The translations under genes and the position numbers were made by a program. DNA of 7,045 bases from Rhodobacterales bacterium UBA3077 (lineage in GTDB: Bacteria; Pseudomonadota; Alphaproteobacteria; Rhodobacterales; Rhodobacteraceae). Positions 1 to 6,978 of this stretch are shown here, one piece after another. The stretch spans positions 2,385 to 9,429 of the forward strand of contig DFBP01000182.1 of NCBI GenBank assembly GCA_002366685.1, in the 5' to 3' direction. Each line of letters opens with the position of its first letter. Positions within the stretch are counted from its first letter, which is position 1. The notes beneath the pieces were generated by a model that was given only the letters and a program-made list of their open reading frames with translations, had not been told where the DNA came from and did not search any database.

Positions 1-20
1 TTTGATCGAAAGGCTCCCGC

Positions 21-1028
21 ATGCCCACACCTCAGCTCATTGACCCATTTGCCCGCACGGTTTCTTACCTACGCGTTTCTGTCACGGATCGTTGCGATTT
101 TCGCTGCTATTACTGCATGTCGGAAGACATGACATTTCTACCAAAGAAAGAGCTACTCACGCTGGAAGAGCTTGATCGCATGTGCACCGCATTTGTAGAT
201 ATGGGGGTTTCCAAACTTCGCATTACCGGCGGAGAACCTTTGGTGCGCAAAGGTATTATGACCTTTTTCGAGAGCATGTCTCGCCATTTGGCCAGTGGAG
301 CACTCAAAGAGCTGACGCTCACCACAAATGGCTCGCAACTCGCAAAATTTGCGCAACCGCTCTATGATGCCGGTGTGCGGCGTGTGAATATTTCGCTTGA
401 TACCCTCAACGAAGACAAGTTCAAGGAAATCACCCGCTGGGGCCGCTTCAAGCAAGTGATGGATGGCATTGACGCCGCCGACCAAACCGGCCTCAAGATC
501 AAAATCAACGCGGTGGCGCTCAAGGGCACCAATGATGACGAATTGCATGACATGGTGGCGTGGTGCGGCGAGCGCGGTTTTGATCTGACCATGATCGAGG
601 TTATGCCCATGGGCGACATGGGGGATGCTGACCGGCTTGACCAGTACTGGCCGCTTTCGGATGTACGAAAAGAGCTGGAAAGCCGTTGGACGGTGTCTGA
701 TATCGGGTTGAATACCGGCGGCCCTGCCAAATATGTACGCATTGATGAAACCGGCGGGCGCGTCGGGTTTATCACCCCTTTGACACATAATTTTTGCGAA
801 AGCTGCAATCGGGTGCGGCTCACCTGCACAGGGCAGCTTTTCCTTTGCCTTGGGCAGGAAGATGAAGCCGACCTGCGCGCGGCCCTTCGCAACCACGAAG
901 GCAACGACGCCCTCAATGCAGCTATCCTTGCCGCCATAGCGAGGAAACCCAAAGGGCATGATTTCGACTATTCACGGCAAGTGATTGAAGGCGAAATTTC
1001 CCGACACATGAACCATACCGGCGGATAG
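21..1028 (+). CDS. moaA: GTP 3',8-cyclase MoaA (molybdenum cofactor biosynthesis)
   Basis: This is a radical SAM enzyme of the cytoplasm. With MoaC it converts GTP to cyclic pyranopterin monophosphate, the first step of molybdenum cofactor synthesis. The 335-residue product has the normal family length. The N-terminal radical SAM [4Fe-4S] motif CxxxCxxC is at C25, C29 and C32. The TGGEP motif that contacts SAM is at residues 69-73, preceded by R67. The second [4Fe-4S] cluster, which holds GTP, is marked by C259, C262 and C276 (CxxCx13C). The chain ends in the double glycine needed for catalysis in this family. A GAAAGG-like ribosome site about 8 nt before the ATG supports the start. No moaB, moaC, moaE or moeA lies in the window, so any linked cofactor genes would be upstream. 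The identification is very secure. Confidence 0.97.
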   Translation: MPTPQLIDPFARTVSYLRVSVTDRCDFRCYYCMSEDMTFLPKKELLTLEELDRMCTAFVDMGVSKLRITGGEPLVRKGIMTFFESMSRHLASGALKELTLTTNGSQLAKFAQPLYDAGVRRVNISLDTLNEDKFKEITRWGRFKQVMDGIDAADQTGLKIKINAVALKGTNDDELHDMVAWCGERGFDLTMIEVMPMGDMGDADRLDQYWPLSDVRKELESRWTVSDIGLNTGGPAKYVRIDETGGRVGFITPLTHNFCESCNRVRLTCTGQLFLCLGQEDEADLRAALRNHEGNDALNAAILAAIARKPKGHDFDYSRQVIEGEISRHMNHTGG

Positions 1029-1090
1029 GCGCGCGTTCACAACTAATTTACCGGCGAATTCCGAATACGTGCTATTCTCCTGAAAATCAT

Positions 1091-1097
1091 AGGGGAG
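1091..1097 (+). promoter_or_regulatory. Ribosome binding site of the cytochrome c' gene
   Basis: AGGGGAG lies 6 nt upstream of the ATG at 1104 and is close to the ideal Shine-Dalgarno sequence. The 75-nt gap after moaA probably also holds a promoter. TATTCT at 1073-1078 could be a -10 element, but no -35 element at normal spacing is convincing. Confidence 0.7.
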
Positions 1098-1103
1098 AAA
1101 CAC

Positions 1104-1553
1104 ATGTTTAATCGAAAAATTATTTTGGGCTCTGTCGCCGGAGCCGTTATTGCTGCATCTGCTTTTGCAGCAGCGCATTCACCCGTTACCCAACGGCAGG
1201 AAGCGATGAAAGCCGTTGGTGGACAAATGCGGACACTGGGCGGCATGGCCCAAGGCAAGATCGAATACGATGACTTTGCCGCGATTTCTGCTTTTGAGAT
1301 CATGCGCAATGCGTCAGCCACGGCGCAGCCCTTATTTGCTTCGGCAGGGGATGGATCAGAAGAAAACCGCGCCTTGCCGGAAATTTGGGCCGATGGGTCC
1401 GATTTTGACGCCCGAATGACACAAATGATCGCTGATCTTGATGCAGCTATTGCCGCAGAACCGGCTGACCAAGCCAGTTTTGCACCTCTCTTTGGCGCCG
1501 TTGCCGGCAACTGCAAAGGGTGCCACGAGAAGTATCGTGCGCCTGAGGAATAA
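1104..1553 (+). CDS. Exported cytochrome c' / c-556 family protein
   Basis: The product is a 149-residue precursor of a small periplasmic haem protein. Residues 1-24 form a Sec signal peptide: a basic FNRK start, a hydrophobic alanine-rich core, and a probable cleavage near AFAAA. The single haem-binding motif CKGCH is at residues 137-141, close to the C-terminus and followed by a tyrosine and an arginine, as is typical of cytochromes c' and unlike ordinary class I cytochromes. The family folds as a four-helix bundle and often binds NO or CO. M35, in the first mature helix after an arginine, lies where the low-spin c-556 variants carry a methionine ligand, so a c-556-like electron carrier is equally possible. 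A strong AGGGGAG ribosome site (1091-1097) is 6 nt from the ATG. Its last 17 nt overlap the preferred start of the next cytochrome gene, suggesting joint expression. Confidence 0.9.
   Translation: MFNRKIILGSVAGAVIAASAFAAAHSPVTQRQEAMKAVGGQMRTLGGMAQGKIEYDDFAAISAFEIMRNASATAQPLFASAGDGSEENRALPEIWADGSDFDARMTQMIADLDAAIAAEPADQASFAPLFGAVAGNCKGCHEKYRAPEE
1527..1539 (+). promoter_or_regulatory. Ribosome site and GTG start of the diheme cytochrome, inside the cytochrome c' gene
   Basis: GAGAAG (1527-1532) is followed after 4 nt by the GTG at 1537. The site lies within the codons just after the haem motif of the upstream gene, so the two reading frames overlap by 17 nt. This arrangement fits translational coupling. 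The spacing is on the short side, which lowers confidence. Confidence 0.55.
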
Positions 1554-2433
1554 AGTCCTTCTAGGGGTTGGCCTGATTTTTGGGCTGGCCCTATGGTTTG
1601 CCTCGTCACCAAGCGGCCTAAATCCGGACGATTTTGAAGTATTAGAGGGCGACCCGGCACAAGGTGAACTCGTATTCAACATTGGCGGGTGCGCCTCTTG
1701 TCACATGGCAAAAGAGGCAGAGGGAGAAGCGCGGTTCTCTTTAGGTGGCGGGCAAAGTTTTGAAACTCCCTTTGGTGTTTTTTACGCGCCCAATATCTCA
1801 CCCGGCAAAGCGGGCATCGGCGGGTGGAGCACCCTTGACCTCGCAAACGCTCTGCTGAAGGGCATAAGCCCCGAGGGGGCGCATTATTATCCGGCCTTCC
1901 CCTACAGTTCGTATGCACGGATGGCGTTGCAGGACATTGCTGACCTAAAGGCTTTTCTGGACACGCTACCCGCAGTTGAGCAGGACAATCTACCCCACGA
2001 ACTGCCGCTCCCGTTTCGCATTCGGCGCTCACTAGGGTTTTGGAAGCTGTTATTCCTGAAAACCGACCCTATCGTTGAAAGTGCTGAGCCGCGCGGGCAG
2101 TATCTGGTCGAAGCACTTGGCCATTGCGCCGAATGCCATACGCCCAGAAATTTTCTCGGCGGTCTTGATGTCTCCCGCTGGCTGGCGGGCGCGCCTAATC
2201 CGGAAGGCAAGGGCCGCATTCCCAACCTTACCCCGGGCGGGGATTTGGCAAGCTGGAGCGTAGAGGACATCGCTTATTACCTCGAAACCGGCTTCACACC
2301 CGAGTTCGACACCGCAGGGAGCACCATGGTTGAAGTGGTGGAAAATCTGGCACGAGCCACTCCCGACGACAGGTTGGCAATTGCTCGTTATCTTAAAGCG
2401 CTTCCCCCTCTCGCAAACGCGCCAAGACCGTAG
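1537..2433 (+). CDS. Membrane-anchored diheme cytochrome c
   Basis: The product is a 298-residue periplasmic electron-transfer protein related to the cytochrome subunits of alcohol, gluconate and nicotinate dehydrogenases. Residues 7-22 are a hydrophobic anchor after an arginine-rich start. Domain 1 carries C52-A-S-C55-H56, and domain 2 carries C197-A-E-C200-H201. M264, in a TMVEVV context, is the probable axial ligand of haem 2. In domain 1, where many relatives have PAMPY, this protein has PAFPY (F121), so the sixth ligand is unclear; M129 is a candidate. The linker between the domains is rich in aromatic and basic residues, as in relatives. I chose GTG 1537 because the frame then begins with a proper anchor and a GAGAAG site lies just upstream. 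The frame is also open from ATG 1438, but that gives a poor N-terminus. No dehydrogenase partner lies nearby, so the donor is unknown. Confidence 0.85.
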   Translation: MRLRNKVLLGVGLIFGLALWFASSPSGLNPDDFEVLEGDPAQGELVFNIGGCASCHMAKEAEGEARFSLGGGQSFETPFGVFYAPNISPGKAGIGGWSTLDLANALLKGISPEGAHYYPAFPYSSYARMALQDIADLKAFLDTLPAVEQDNLPHELPLPFRIRRSLGFWKLLFLKTDPIVESAEPRGQYLVEALGHCAECHTPRNFLGGLDVSRWLAGAPNPEGKGRIPNLTPGGDLASWSVEDIAYYLETGFTPEFDTAGSTMVEVVENLARATPDDRLAIARYLKALPPLANAPRP

Positions 2434-2456
2434 ACAAAGCCATATCAGCCCGTTAT

Positions 2457-2470
2457 GAATTTCAAAATTC
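2457..2470. repeat. Perfect 14-bp inverted repeat before the sugar kinase
   Basis: GAATTT and AAATTC are perfect complements separated by CA, and sit immediately upstream of the kinase ribosome site at 2472-2477. The position would suit a repressor operator. However, the sequence is short and AT-rich, so chance is a fair alternative. Confidence 0.3.
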
Positions 2471-2481
2471 CAGGGGGCAAT

Positions 2482-3348
2482 ATGAGCTATTTAATTGGTG
2501 TTGATGGCGGTGGAACCGGTTGTAGGGTGGTGGTCGCCAACGAGGCCGGAGACGTGCTTGGCCGTGCCAAGGGCGGCCCCGCGAATATCGCCACCAATTT
2601 AACAAAGTCGCGCGAAAATATTCTGGGCGCGGTCAATGATGCTTTTGCCGTTGCAGGTCTGGATACGGCGGAAATTCAGTCCTCCACCGCTGTGCTCGGT
2701 TTGGCGGGTTCCAACCTCGGCGATTACCGCGCCCAACTTGAACCCACGCTGCCCTTTGCCCGCGCCGATATCATTTCGGACGCAGAAACCACACTGGTGG
2801 GCGCCATTGGCGAAGCGGATGGCTGCATTGCCGCCATTGGTACCGGTTCGGTTTACGGGCGGCGTGATGAATACGGCTTTACCCAGCTTGGCGGATGGGG
2901 CTTTTTGCTTGGAGACGATGGCTCCGGCGCACGCCTCGGGCGGGATTTTTTACATTTAGCGATTTTGGCCTATGACGGGTTGCAACCGCATTCCCCCCTC
3001 ACCCGGGAAATTCTGGATGAATATAACGGCTCACCGCGTGACCTGATCGAACTTGCGATGAAATTTACCCCTCGTGATTTTGGCCAGTTTGCCCCGCGCA
3101 TCGTCAAGGCCTCAAAAACCGGCGACGAAAACGCGGAAGCTTTGATGGCGAAGCACACCGAGATTGTGCGCAAGAGTATTGACGCCATCGGATTTGATCC
3201 GAACAAGGACTTCTGCATGCTCGGTGGGCTGGGCCCAACCTATCTTGATCGGCTGGACGATAAGTATCAAAATGCATCTCACCCGCCCATAGGCAATGCG
3301 CTTGACGGGGCGGTGATATTGGCCAAACAGCTTTTGGCAAAAAGTTAA
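2482..3348 (+). CDS. BadF/BadG/BcrA/BcrD-family kinase, probable (N-acetyl)glucosamine kinase
   Basis: This is a 288-residue cytoplasmic ATPase of the ASKHA fold, predicted to phosphorylate an amino sugar with ATP. The phosphate-1 loop DGGGT is at residues 8-12. A SDAE segment places the probable catalytic-region aspartate at D100. The phosphate-2 loop IGTGS spans residues 119-123, the family signature LGDDGSG ends at G149, and the adenosine-site GGLG lies at 248-251. Length and motif order match bacterial glucosamine/N-acetylglucosamine kinases. No cysteine pattern like that of the benzoyl-CoA or hydroxyglutaryl-CoA reductase activators is present, so an activator role is unlikely. I prefer the ATG at 2482, since it has AGGGGG 4 nt upstream and puts the DGGGT loop near the N-terminus as usual. 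An in-frame ATG at 2455 would add nine residues. It follows the diheme cytochrome by 48 nt and converges with oppF. The exact sugar cannot be read from sequence. Confidence 0.85.
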   Translation: MSYLIGVDGGGTGCRVVVANEAGDVLGRAKGGPANIATNLTKSRENILGAVNDAFAVAGLDTAEIQSSTAVLGLAGSNLGDYRAQLEPTLPFARADIISDAETTLVGAIGEADGCIAAIGTGSVYGRRDEYGFTQLGGWGFLLGDDGSGARLGRDFLHLAILAYDGLQPHSPLTREILDEYNGSPRDLIELAMKFTPRDFGQFAPRIVKASKTGDENAEALMAKHTEIVRKSIDAIGFDPNKDFCMLGGLGPTYLDRLDDKYQNASHPPIGNALDGAVILAKQLLAKS

Positions 3349-3354
3349 ACGCGG

Positions 3355-3381
3355 CCCGCCGTGGGCGGGGAGCATCCCGCC
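3355..3381. terminator. GC-rich triple-arm inverted repeat between convergent genes
   Basis: Three alternating complementary arms lie here: CCCGCC (3355-3360), GGCGGG (3364-3369) and CCCGCC (3376-3381). The middle arm can pair with either side, giving two mutually exclusive 6-bp stems with loops of 3 and 6 nt. The element occupies the 65-nt gap between the kinase stop and the oppF stop, where a shared terminator is expected. Neither strand has a clear T-run right after the stems, so it is not a textbook intrinsic terminator. It may instead stabilise 3' ends or act with Rho. Confidence 0.45.
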
Positions 3382-3413
3382 AGCAATCTCCTGAAGGGTT
3401 TTGGTTCGATACC

Positions 3414-4277
3414 CTATTTCGCCGCCGCTGCCCTTTTTGCGCGCCGCTCCACTCGCCGCTCCATCTCCTTTTCAGGGTCTGGAATGGGGACCGAGGCAAT
3501 CAGTTTTTTGGTATACGCATGTTGGGGGTCTTCGATCACCTGTTTTGAGGTGCCTACCTCAACAACATTGCCAAAATAAAGCACCATAATCCGGTTGCTA
3601 ATATGCTTAACCACGCTCAAATCATGCGCAATAAACAACAAAGATATTCCGAGCTCTTTCTGCAATTTCATCAGCAGGTTCACCACTTGCGCCTGAACAG
3701 ATACATCAAGCGCAGAGACCGGTTCATCACAGATGATAAGTTTCGGGTTGGTTATAAGCGCCCGCGCGATCCCGATGCGCTGACATTGCCCTCCTGAAAA
3801 CTCGTGCGGGTAACGGTTGATTAAAGTCGGATCCATGCCGACTTTTTCCATCATCCGCTGCACTTTTTCCCGCCTCTCGGCTTTTTTCATACCTTTGAAA
3901 TGGGTTTTCAGCGGCTCGGCAATTATTTCACCCGCAGTCATCCTTGGGTTCAATGAGGCCAACGGGTCCTGAAAGATCATCTGGATGTCTTTTCGCACGG
4001 CTAGCATATCGGCATCCGATAGCTTGAGCAGATCGCGCCCCATCCAGATAGCCTCTCCCGCAGTTGCATCCACCAGCCGGATAATCGCCCGCGCCAGAGT
4101 CGATTTACCGCAGCCGCTTTCACCAACAATCCCGAGGGTTTCACCAGCCATCAGGTCAAAAGAAACACCATCAACGGCTTTCAGCTTTTTGGTTTTGGTC
4201 AAGAGTCCCGGTGCGTCATCGTCGCGGACATCAAAGTGAACCGCCATATCGCGCACGCTTAAAATTGGTTCACTCAT
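3414..4277 (-). CDS. oppF: Oligopeptide ABC transporter ATP-binding protein OppF
   Basis: This is one of two ATPases that power peptide import through OppBC on the cytoplasmic face of the inner membrane. In the 287-residue product, Walker A (GESGCGKST) is at residues 52-60, the Q-loop glutamine at Q103, the ABC signature SGGQ at 161-164, Walker B with D184 and E185, and the switch histidine at H218. The N-terminal insertion before the AVDGVSF segment is typical of OppF/DppF. The signature reads SGGQCQR, with a cysteine where arginine is usual. The HPYT motif of the C-terminal region is present as HAYT (253-256), and the protein then ends in a short basic, alanine-rich tail rather than the usual longer domain. 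The ATG overlaps the oppD stop by 4 nt, with CAGGAG (4285-4290) 7 nt away. It is the last gene of the operon. DppF-like substrate range cannot be excluded. Confidence 0.93.
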   Translation of the reverse strand: MSEPILSVRDMAVHFDVRDDDAPGLLTKTKKLKAVDGVSFDLMAGETLGIVGESGCGKSTLARAIIRLVDATAGEAIWMGRDLLKLSDADMLAVRKDIQMIFQDPLASLNPRMTAGEIIAEPLKTHFKGMKKAERREKVQRMMEKVGMDPTLINRYPHEFSGGQCQRIGIARALITNPKLIICDEPVSALDVSVQAQVVNLLMKLQKELGISLLFIAHDLSVVKHISNRIMVLYFGNVVEVGTSKQVIEDPQHAYTKKLIASVPIPDPEKEMERRVERRAKRAAAAK

Positions 4278-5113
4278 GATTTGGCTCCTGTCAGAAAATC
4301 ATAAGAAACAGTTGAAAGCGTATCCACGTCTTGGTCCAGCCGGGGAACGGCTTCGAGCAATCCGCGAGTATACGGGTGCTGAGGGTTTTTAAACAAATCA
4401 ACCGTAGACTGGTATTCCATGACATTCCCGCCAAACATCACCAAAGTATCTTCACAGCTACCAGCAACAATCCCCATATCGTGGGTGATCAGAATAATGG
4501 CCATGCCGAAGTCTTCCTGAAGATCGATCAGAAGGTCCATAATCTCGGCTTGTACGGTCACATCAAGCGCGGTTGTTGGTTCATCTGCTATCAGCAGTTT
4601 TGGCCCACATAGGAGCGACATCGCGATCATGACCCGCTGCCGCATGCCACCGGAAAACTCGTGCGGATACATCCGCACACGGTTTGCCGCATCCGGGATT
4701 TGCACAGCATCAAGCATTCGAATGCTCTCTTTCAATGCATCGGCCTGACTCATGCCTTTATGGTAAACCAACACCTCGGTAAGCTGTTTGGATATCCGCA
4801 TATAAGGGTTTAGAGAGGTCATCGGATCTTGAAAGATCATCGCAATTTCATTGGCGCGGTATTTGTTCATTTCAGCCTCGGGGAGGTTGAGAATCTCGGT
4901 CCCCATGTATTTCACCGAACCGGCCGTATGCCCGTTCTTTGGCAGTAAGCCCAAAATACCAAAGGCGGTTTGGCTTTTGCCAGAGCCGCTTTCTCCTACA
5001 ATCGCAAGGGTTTTCCCCTCACCCAGCGAAAAGCTCACATCGTTGACCGCGTTCACCACCCCGTCCGGGGTATCAAACTTCACGCTCAGATTTTTTACAT
5101 CAAGAATATTCAT
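4274..5113 (-). CDS. oppD: Oligopeptide ABC transporter ATP-binding protein OppD
   Basis: This is the partner ATPase of OppF, completing the nucleotide-binding pair of the peptide importer. The 279-residue product has Walker A GESGSGKS at 40-47, Q-loop Q95, signature SGGM at 154-157, Walker B ending in D177 and E178, and H-loop H211. The EFSGGMRQR form of the signature and the HPYT motif (246-249) are characteristic of OppD/DppD. The family is usually about 50 residues longer and ends with a region carrying conserved cysteines. Here the protein stops soon after AVPRLD and that region is absent, with no sign of a frameshift: the next gene starts at the stop codon. An AGG-type ribosome site lies at the end of oppC, only 3 nt of which separate the genes. 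Translational coupling with both neighbours is likely. Confidence 0.93.
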   Translation of the reverse strand: MNILDVKNLSVKFDTPDGVVNAVNDVSFSLGEGKTLAIVGESGSGKSQTAFGILGLLPKNGHTAGSVKYMGTEILNLPEAEMNKYRANEIAMIFQDPMTSLNPYMRISKQLTEVLVYHKGMSQADALKESIRMLDAVQIPDAANRVRMYPHEFSGGMRQRVMIAMSLLCGPKLLIADEPTTALDVTVQAEIMDLLIDLQEDFGMAIILITHDMGIVAGSCEDTLVMFGGNVMEYQSTVDLFKNPQHPYTRGLLEAVPRLDQDVDTLSTVSYDFLTGAKS

Positions 5114-5116
5114 GGC

Positions 5117-6004
5117 TTACCTGTCTTTCGGGTCGAGCGCATCGCGCAGACCGTCACCAATGAAGAAGAAGCTGAACAGTGTGATCACAAAGAAGATCAG
5201 CGGGGCGATGAGTTGCCACTCGGTATCATAGCGGATGGTCCCTGCCCCCTCAGAAATGAGCGCCCCCCAGCTGGTAAGCGGCTCTTGAACGCCGAGGCCA
5301 AGGAAGGAGATGAAGCTCTCGGTGAGGATCATGGCCGGAACCAGCAAGGTTGCGTAAATCGCGACAATCCCCAACAGATTTGGGATAATGTGACGCATAA
5401 TGATGGTCGGAGTGCTAACCCCGGTTGCGCGCGCGGCTTCGACAAATTCCTTGTTCTTCAAACTCAGGGTTTGCCCGCGCACAATCCGGCTCATATCAAG
5501 CCAGGAAAGCAAGCCGATCCCAAGGAACAACATTCCGATTGAGCGGCCAAAAACCACCAGCAAAAGGATGATCACAAACATGAAGGGGATAGACATCAAT
5601 ATATCAACCGTCCGCATCATGATCTGGTCAGTCCGACCGCCGACATAGCCGGCAACCGTGCCGTAAATCGTGCCCACCAGCACCGAAATACCGGCGCCAA
5701 TAACGCCAACCATCAGCGAAACCCGCGTGCCTTGCAACACGCGCGAATAAAGATCCCGGCCCAGATCATCGGTGCCAAAGTAGTGGCCCGATTCAAATGA
5801 GGGCATGCCAAGTGTTGCCGCACTCCCCATTACATCCCAGTCGATTTCTTCATTGCTCCACACGGCAAAATAGGGTCCGATAAACGAGATCAGCACAATC
5901 GTAGTGAGCGCGATTAATCCCGCCACTGCCGCTTTGTTTTGAAAAAACCGGCGGCGCGCATCTGACCAGAGCGAGCGGCCTTTGACTTCAGTTATGTTGT
6001 TCAT
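5117..6004 (-). CDS. oppC: Oligopeptide ABC transporter permease OppC
   Basis: This is an inner-membrane permease that pairs with OppB to form the translocation pathway. The 295-residue product has a hydrophobic N-terminal segment (about 26-45), the FGTDDLGRD signature of OppC/DppC permeases at 76-84, and further membrane segments near 95-117, 136-153, 155-172, 208-228 and 264-284. The EAA coupling loop, which docks onto the ATPases, begins at E189-A-A and has its conserved glycine at G195. I chose the ATG at 6004 because GAGGGAGG (6011-6018) lies 6 nt upstream. A TTG five codons earlier (6019) is also in frame but would use the same bases as coding sequence. The ribosome site spans the oppB stop codon, which suggests that ribosomes ending oppB translation re-start here. 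Confidence 0.95.
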   Translation of the reverse strand: MNNITEVKGRSLWSDARRRFFQNKAAVAGLIALTTIVLISFIGPYFAVWSNEEIDWDVMGSAATLGMPSFESGHYFGTDDLGRDLYSRVLQGTRVSLMVGVIGAGISVLVGTIYGTVAGYVGGRTDQIMMRTVDILMSIPFMFVIILLLVVFGRSIGMLFLGIGLLSWLDMSRIVRGQTLSLKNKEFVEAARATGVSTPTIIMRHIIPNLLGIVAIYATLLVPAMILTESFISFLGLGVQEPLTSWGALISEGAGTIRYDTEWQLIAPLIFFVITLFSFFFIGDGLRDALDPKDR

Positions 6005-6010
6005 AGCGGC

Positions 6011-6018
6011 CTCCCTCA
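6011..6018 (-). promoter_or_regulatory. oppC ribosome binding site overlapping the oppB stop codon
   Basis: On the minus strand GAGGGAGG includes the last bases of the oppB TGA stop (6016-6018) and stands 6 nt before the ATG at 6004. It decides the oppC start against the upstream TTG at 6019 and indicates translational coupling of the two permeases. Confidence 0.75.
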
Positions 6019-6939
6019 ATACCGAATTTTCGGGTCAACCCACGCGTATAGCAGGTCAGCCAACAGGGCAAAAACAATGGTGAGCGCGCCGATAAGAATG
6101 GTGATGCCCATCATCACCGAGTAATCCCGATTGAGCGCCGAGTTCACAAAAGCAACGCCCATGCCACCCGTCGAGAAGTAGATGTCAATTACAACCGAAC
6201 CGGTGATCATACCGACAAAGGCCACACCAAGATAAGAGATCAGCGGTACCAATGATGGCTTGAGCGCATGGCGAAGGATCACTGTGCGCTCGGGTAAGCC
6301 TTTGGCCCGCGCGGTGCGAATATAGTTCGAATTCAGAACCTCAAGCATGCTTGATCGAGTGATCCTCGCGATAGAGGCCATATAGGAAGTGGAAAGCGCA
6401 ATAACTGGCATTATGAGGTTGGGCCACGCCCCGCCGTTCCAGCCGCCTCCGGGCAGCCAGCCGAGTCCGAGCGTAAACAGCCAAACCAGAAGCGGGGCCA
6501 TCACAAAGTTTGGCAGCACTTGCGCACCGATTGAAATTCCAACCGCGAAATAGTCGATAATGGTGTTTTGCCGTATGGCGGCCACAATCCCGAGTGTGCC
6601 ACCGATCAGAGTGGCCACAATAAAGGAGAGCCCACCATAGGTGAGGGTGATCGGGAAGCCCTGCGCAATGATTTCGTTTACCGTCAGGTCTTTCCGTTGA
6701 AAGCTCGGCCCAAAATCAAAATGGAAAATAATGCCTTTGAGGTATTCCCAAAGCTGCACATAAAGCGGGTCATCCAACCCGTATTTGGCTTGAATGTTTG
6801 CCAACACCTGTGGCGGCAACGGGCGCTCGGATGTGAAAGGCCCACCGGGGGCCGCGTGCATGAGTAGAAAGGAGATAATGATCAGGATCAGCAGGGTTGG
6901 GATCGCGACCAACACCCGACTAAACGAATATTTCAACAT
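6016..6939 (-). CDS. oppB: Oligopeptide ABC transporter permease OppB
   Basis: This is the second inner-membrane permease of the peptide importer. At 307 residues it is close in length to enterobacterial OppB and clearly resembles it, including the WLPGGGWNGG loop (161-170), the ARITRSSMLEVLNS segment (191-204), and a C-terminus ending DPKIRY. These favour OppB over the related DppB. Membrane segments lie near residues 9-28, 99-122, 134-158, 176-192, 231-254 and 276-300. The EAA coupling loop is around 209-228, with its glycine at G214. A family-typical proline-glycine near residues 257-261 is replaced by TGGMG. The ATG at 6939 has only a weak ribosome site (AGGTCG about 6 nt upstream), unlike the other genes of the operon. 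It follows a hairpin-rich gap after oppA. Confidence 0.96.
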   Translation of the reverse strand: MLKYSFSRVLVAIPTLLILIIISFLLMHAAPGGPFTSERPLPPQVLANIQAKYGLDDPLYVQLWEYLKGIIFHFDFGPSFQRKDLTVNEIIAQGFPITLTYGGLSFIVATLIGGTLGIVAAIRQNTIIDYFAVGISIGAQVLPNFVMAPLLVWLFTLGLGWLPGGGWNGGAWPNLIMPVIALSTSYMASIARITRSSMLEVLNSNYIRTARAKGLPERTVILRHALKPSLVPLISYLGVAFVGMITGSVVIDIYFSTGGMGVAFVNSALNRDYSVMMGITILIGALTIVFALLADLLYAWVDPKIRY

Positions 6940-6955
6940 GGGTTCGACCTAGAGT

Positions 6956-6973
6956 TTTGCCCGTACAGGCAAA
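6956..6973 (-). promoter_or_regulatory. Small hairpin just upstream of oppB
   Basis: TTTGCC (6956-6961) and GGCAAA (6968-6973) form a 6-bp stem with a 6-nt loop. On the minus strand it lies immediately before the weak oppB ribosome site at about 6946-6951. It has no following T-run and may affect access to that site or mRNA stability. Confidence 0.4.
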
Positions 6974-6978
6974 TGAAA

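Noticed and set aside
153..959. Long minus-strand open frame (268 codons) opposite moaA
   Set aside because: It is fully antisense to a secure moaA gene, shows no recognisable domain and has no clear ribosome site. It is a by-product of the codon use of moaA.
1036..1078. Sigma-70 promoter upstream of cytochrome c'
   Set aside because: TATTCT (1073-1078) is a fair -10 element, but no good -35 hexamer lies 16-18 nt upstream. TTTACC (1047-1052) is about 20 nt away. I also saw no full FNR-type TTGAT-N4-ATCAA site.
1438..1536. N-terminal extension of the diheme cytochrome from ATG 1438
   Set aside because: It would overlap cytochrome c' by 116 nt, has no ribosome site, and would put an unstructured 33-residue stretch before the membrane anchor.
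1043..1660. Minus-strand open frame of 205 codons opposite the cytochrome genes
   Set aside because: It overlaps two well-supported cytochrome genes, has an arginine/alanine/serine-rich composition typical of antisense frames, and has no domain.
4970..5542. Plus-strand open frame of 190 codons opposite oppD and oppC
   Set aside because: It is antisense across two secure transporter genes, its composition is low in hydrophobic core residues, and no family is recognisable.
6005..6019. TTG start of oppC at 6019
   Set aside because: The following codons are themselves a strong Shine-Dalgarno sequence placed correctly for the ATG at 6004.
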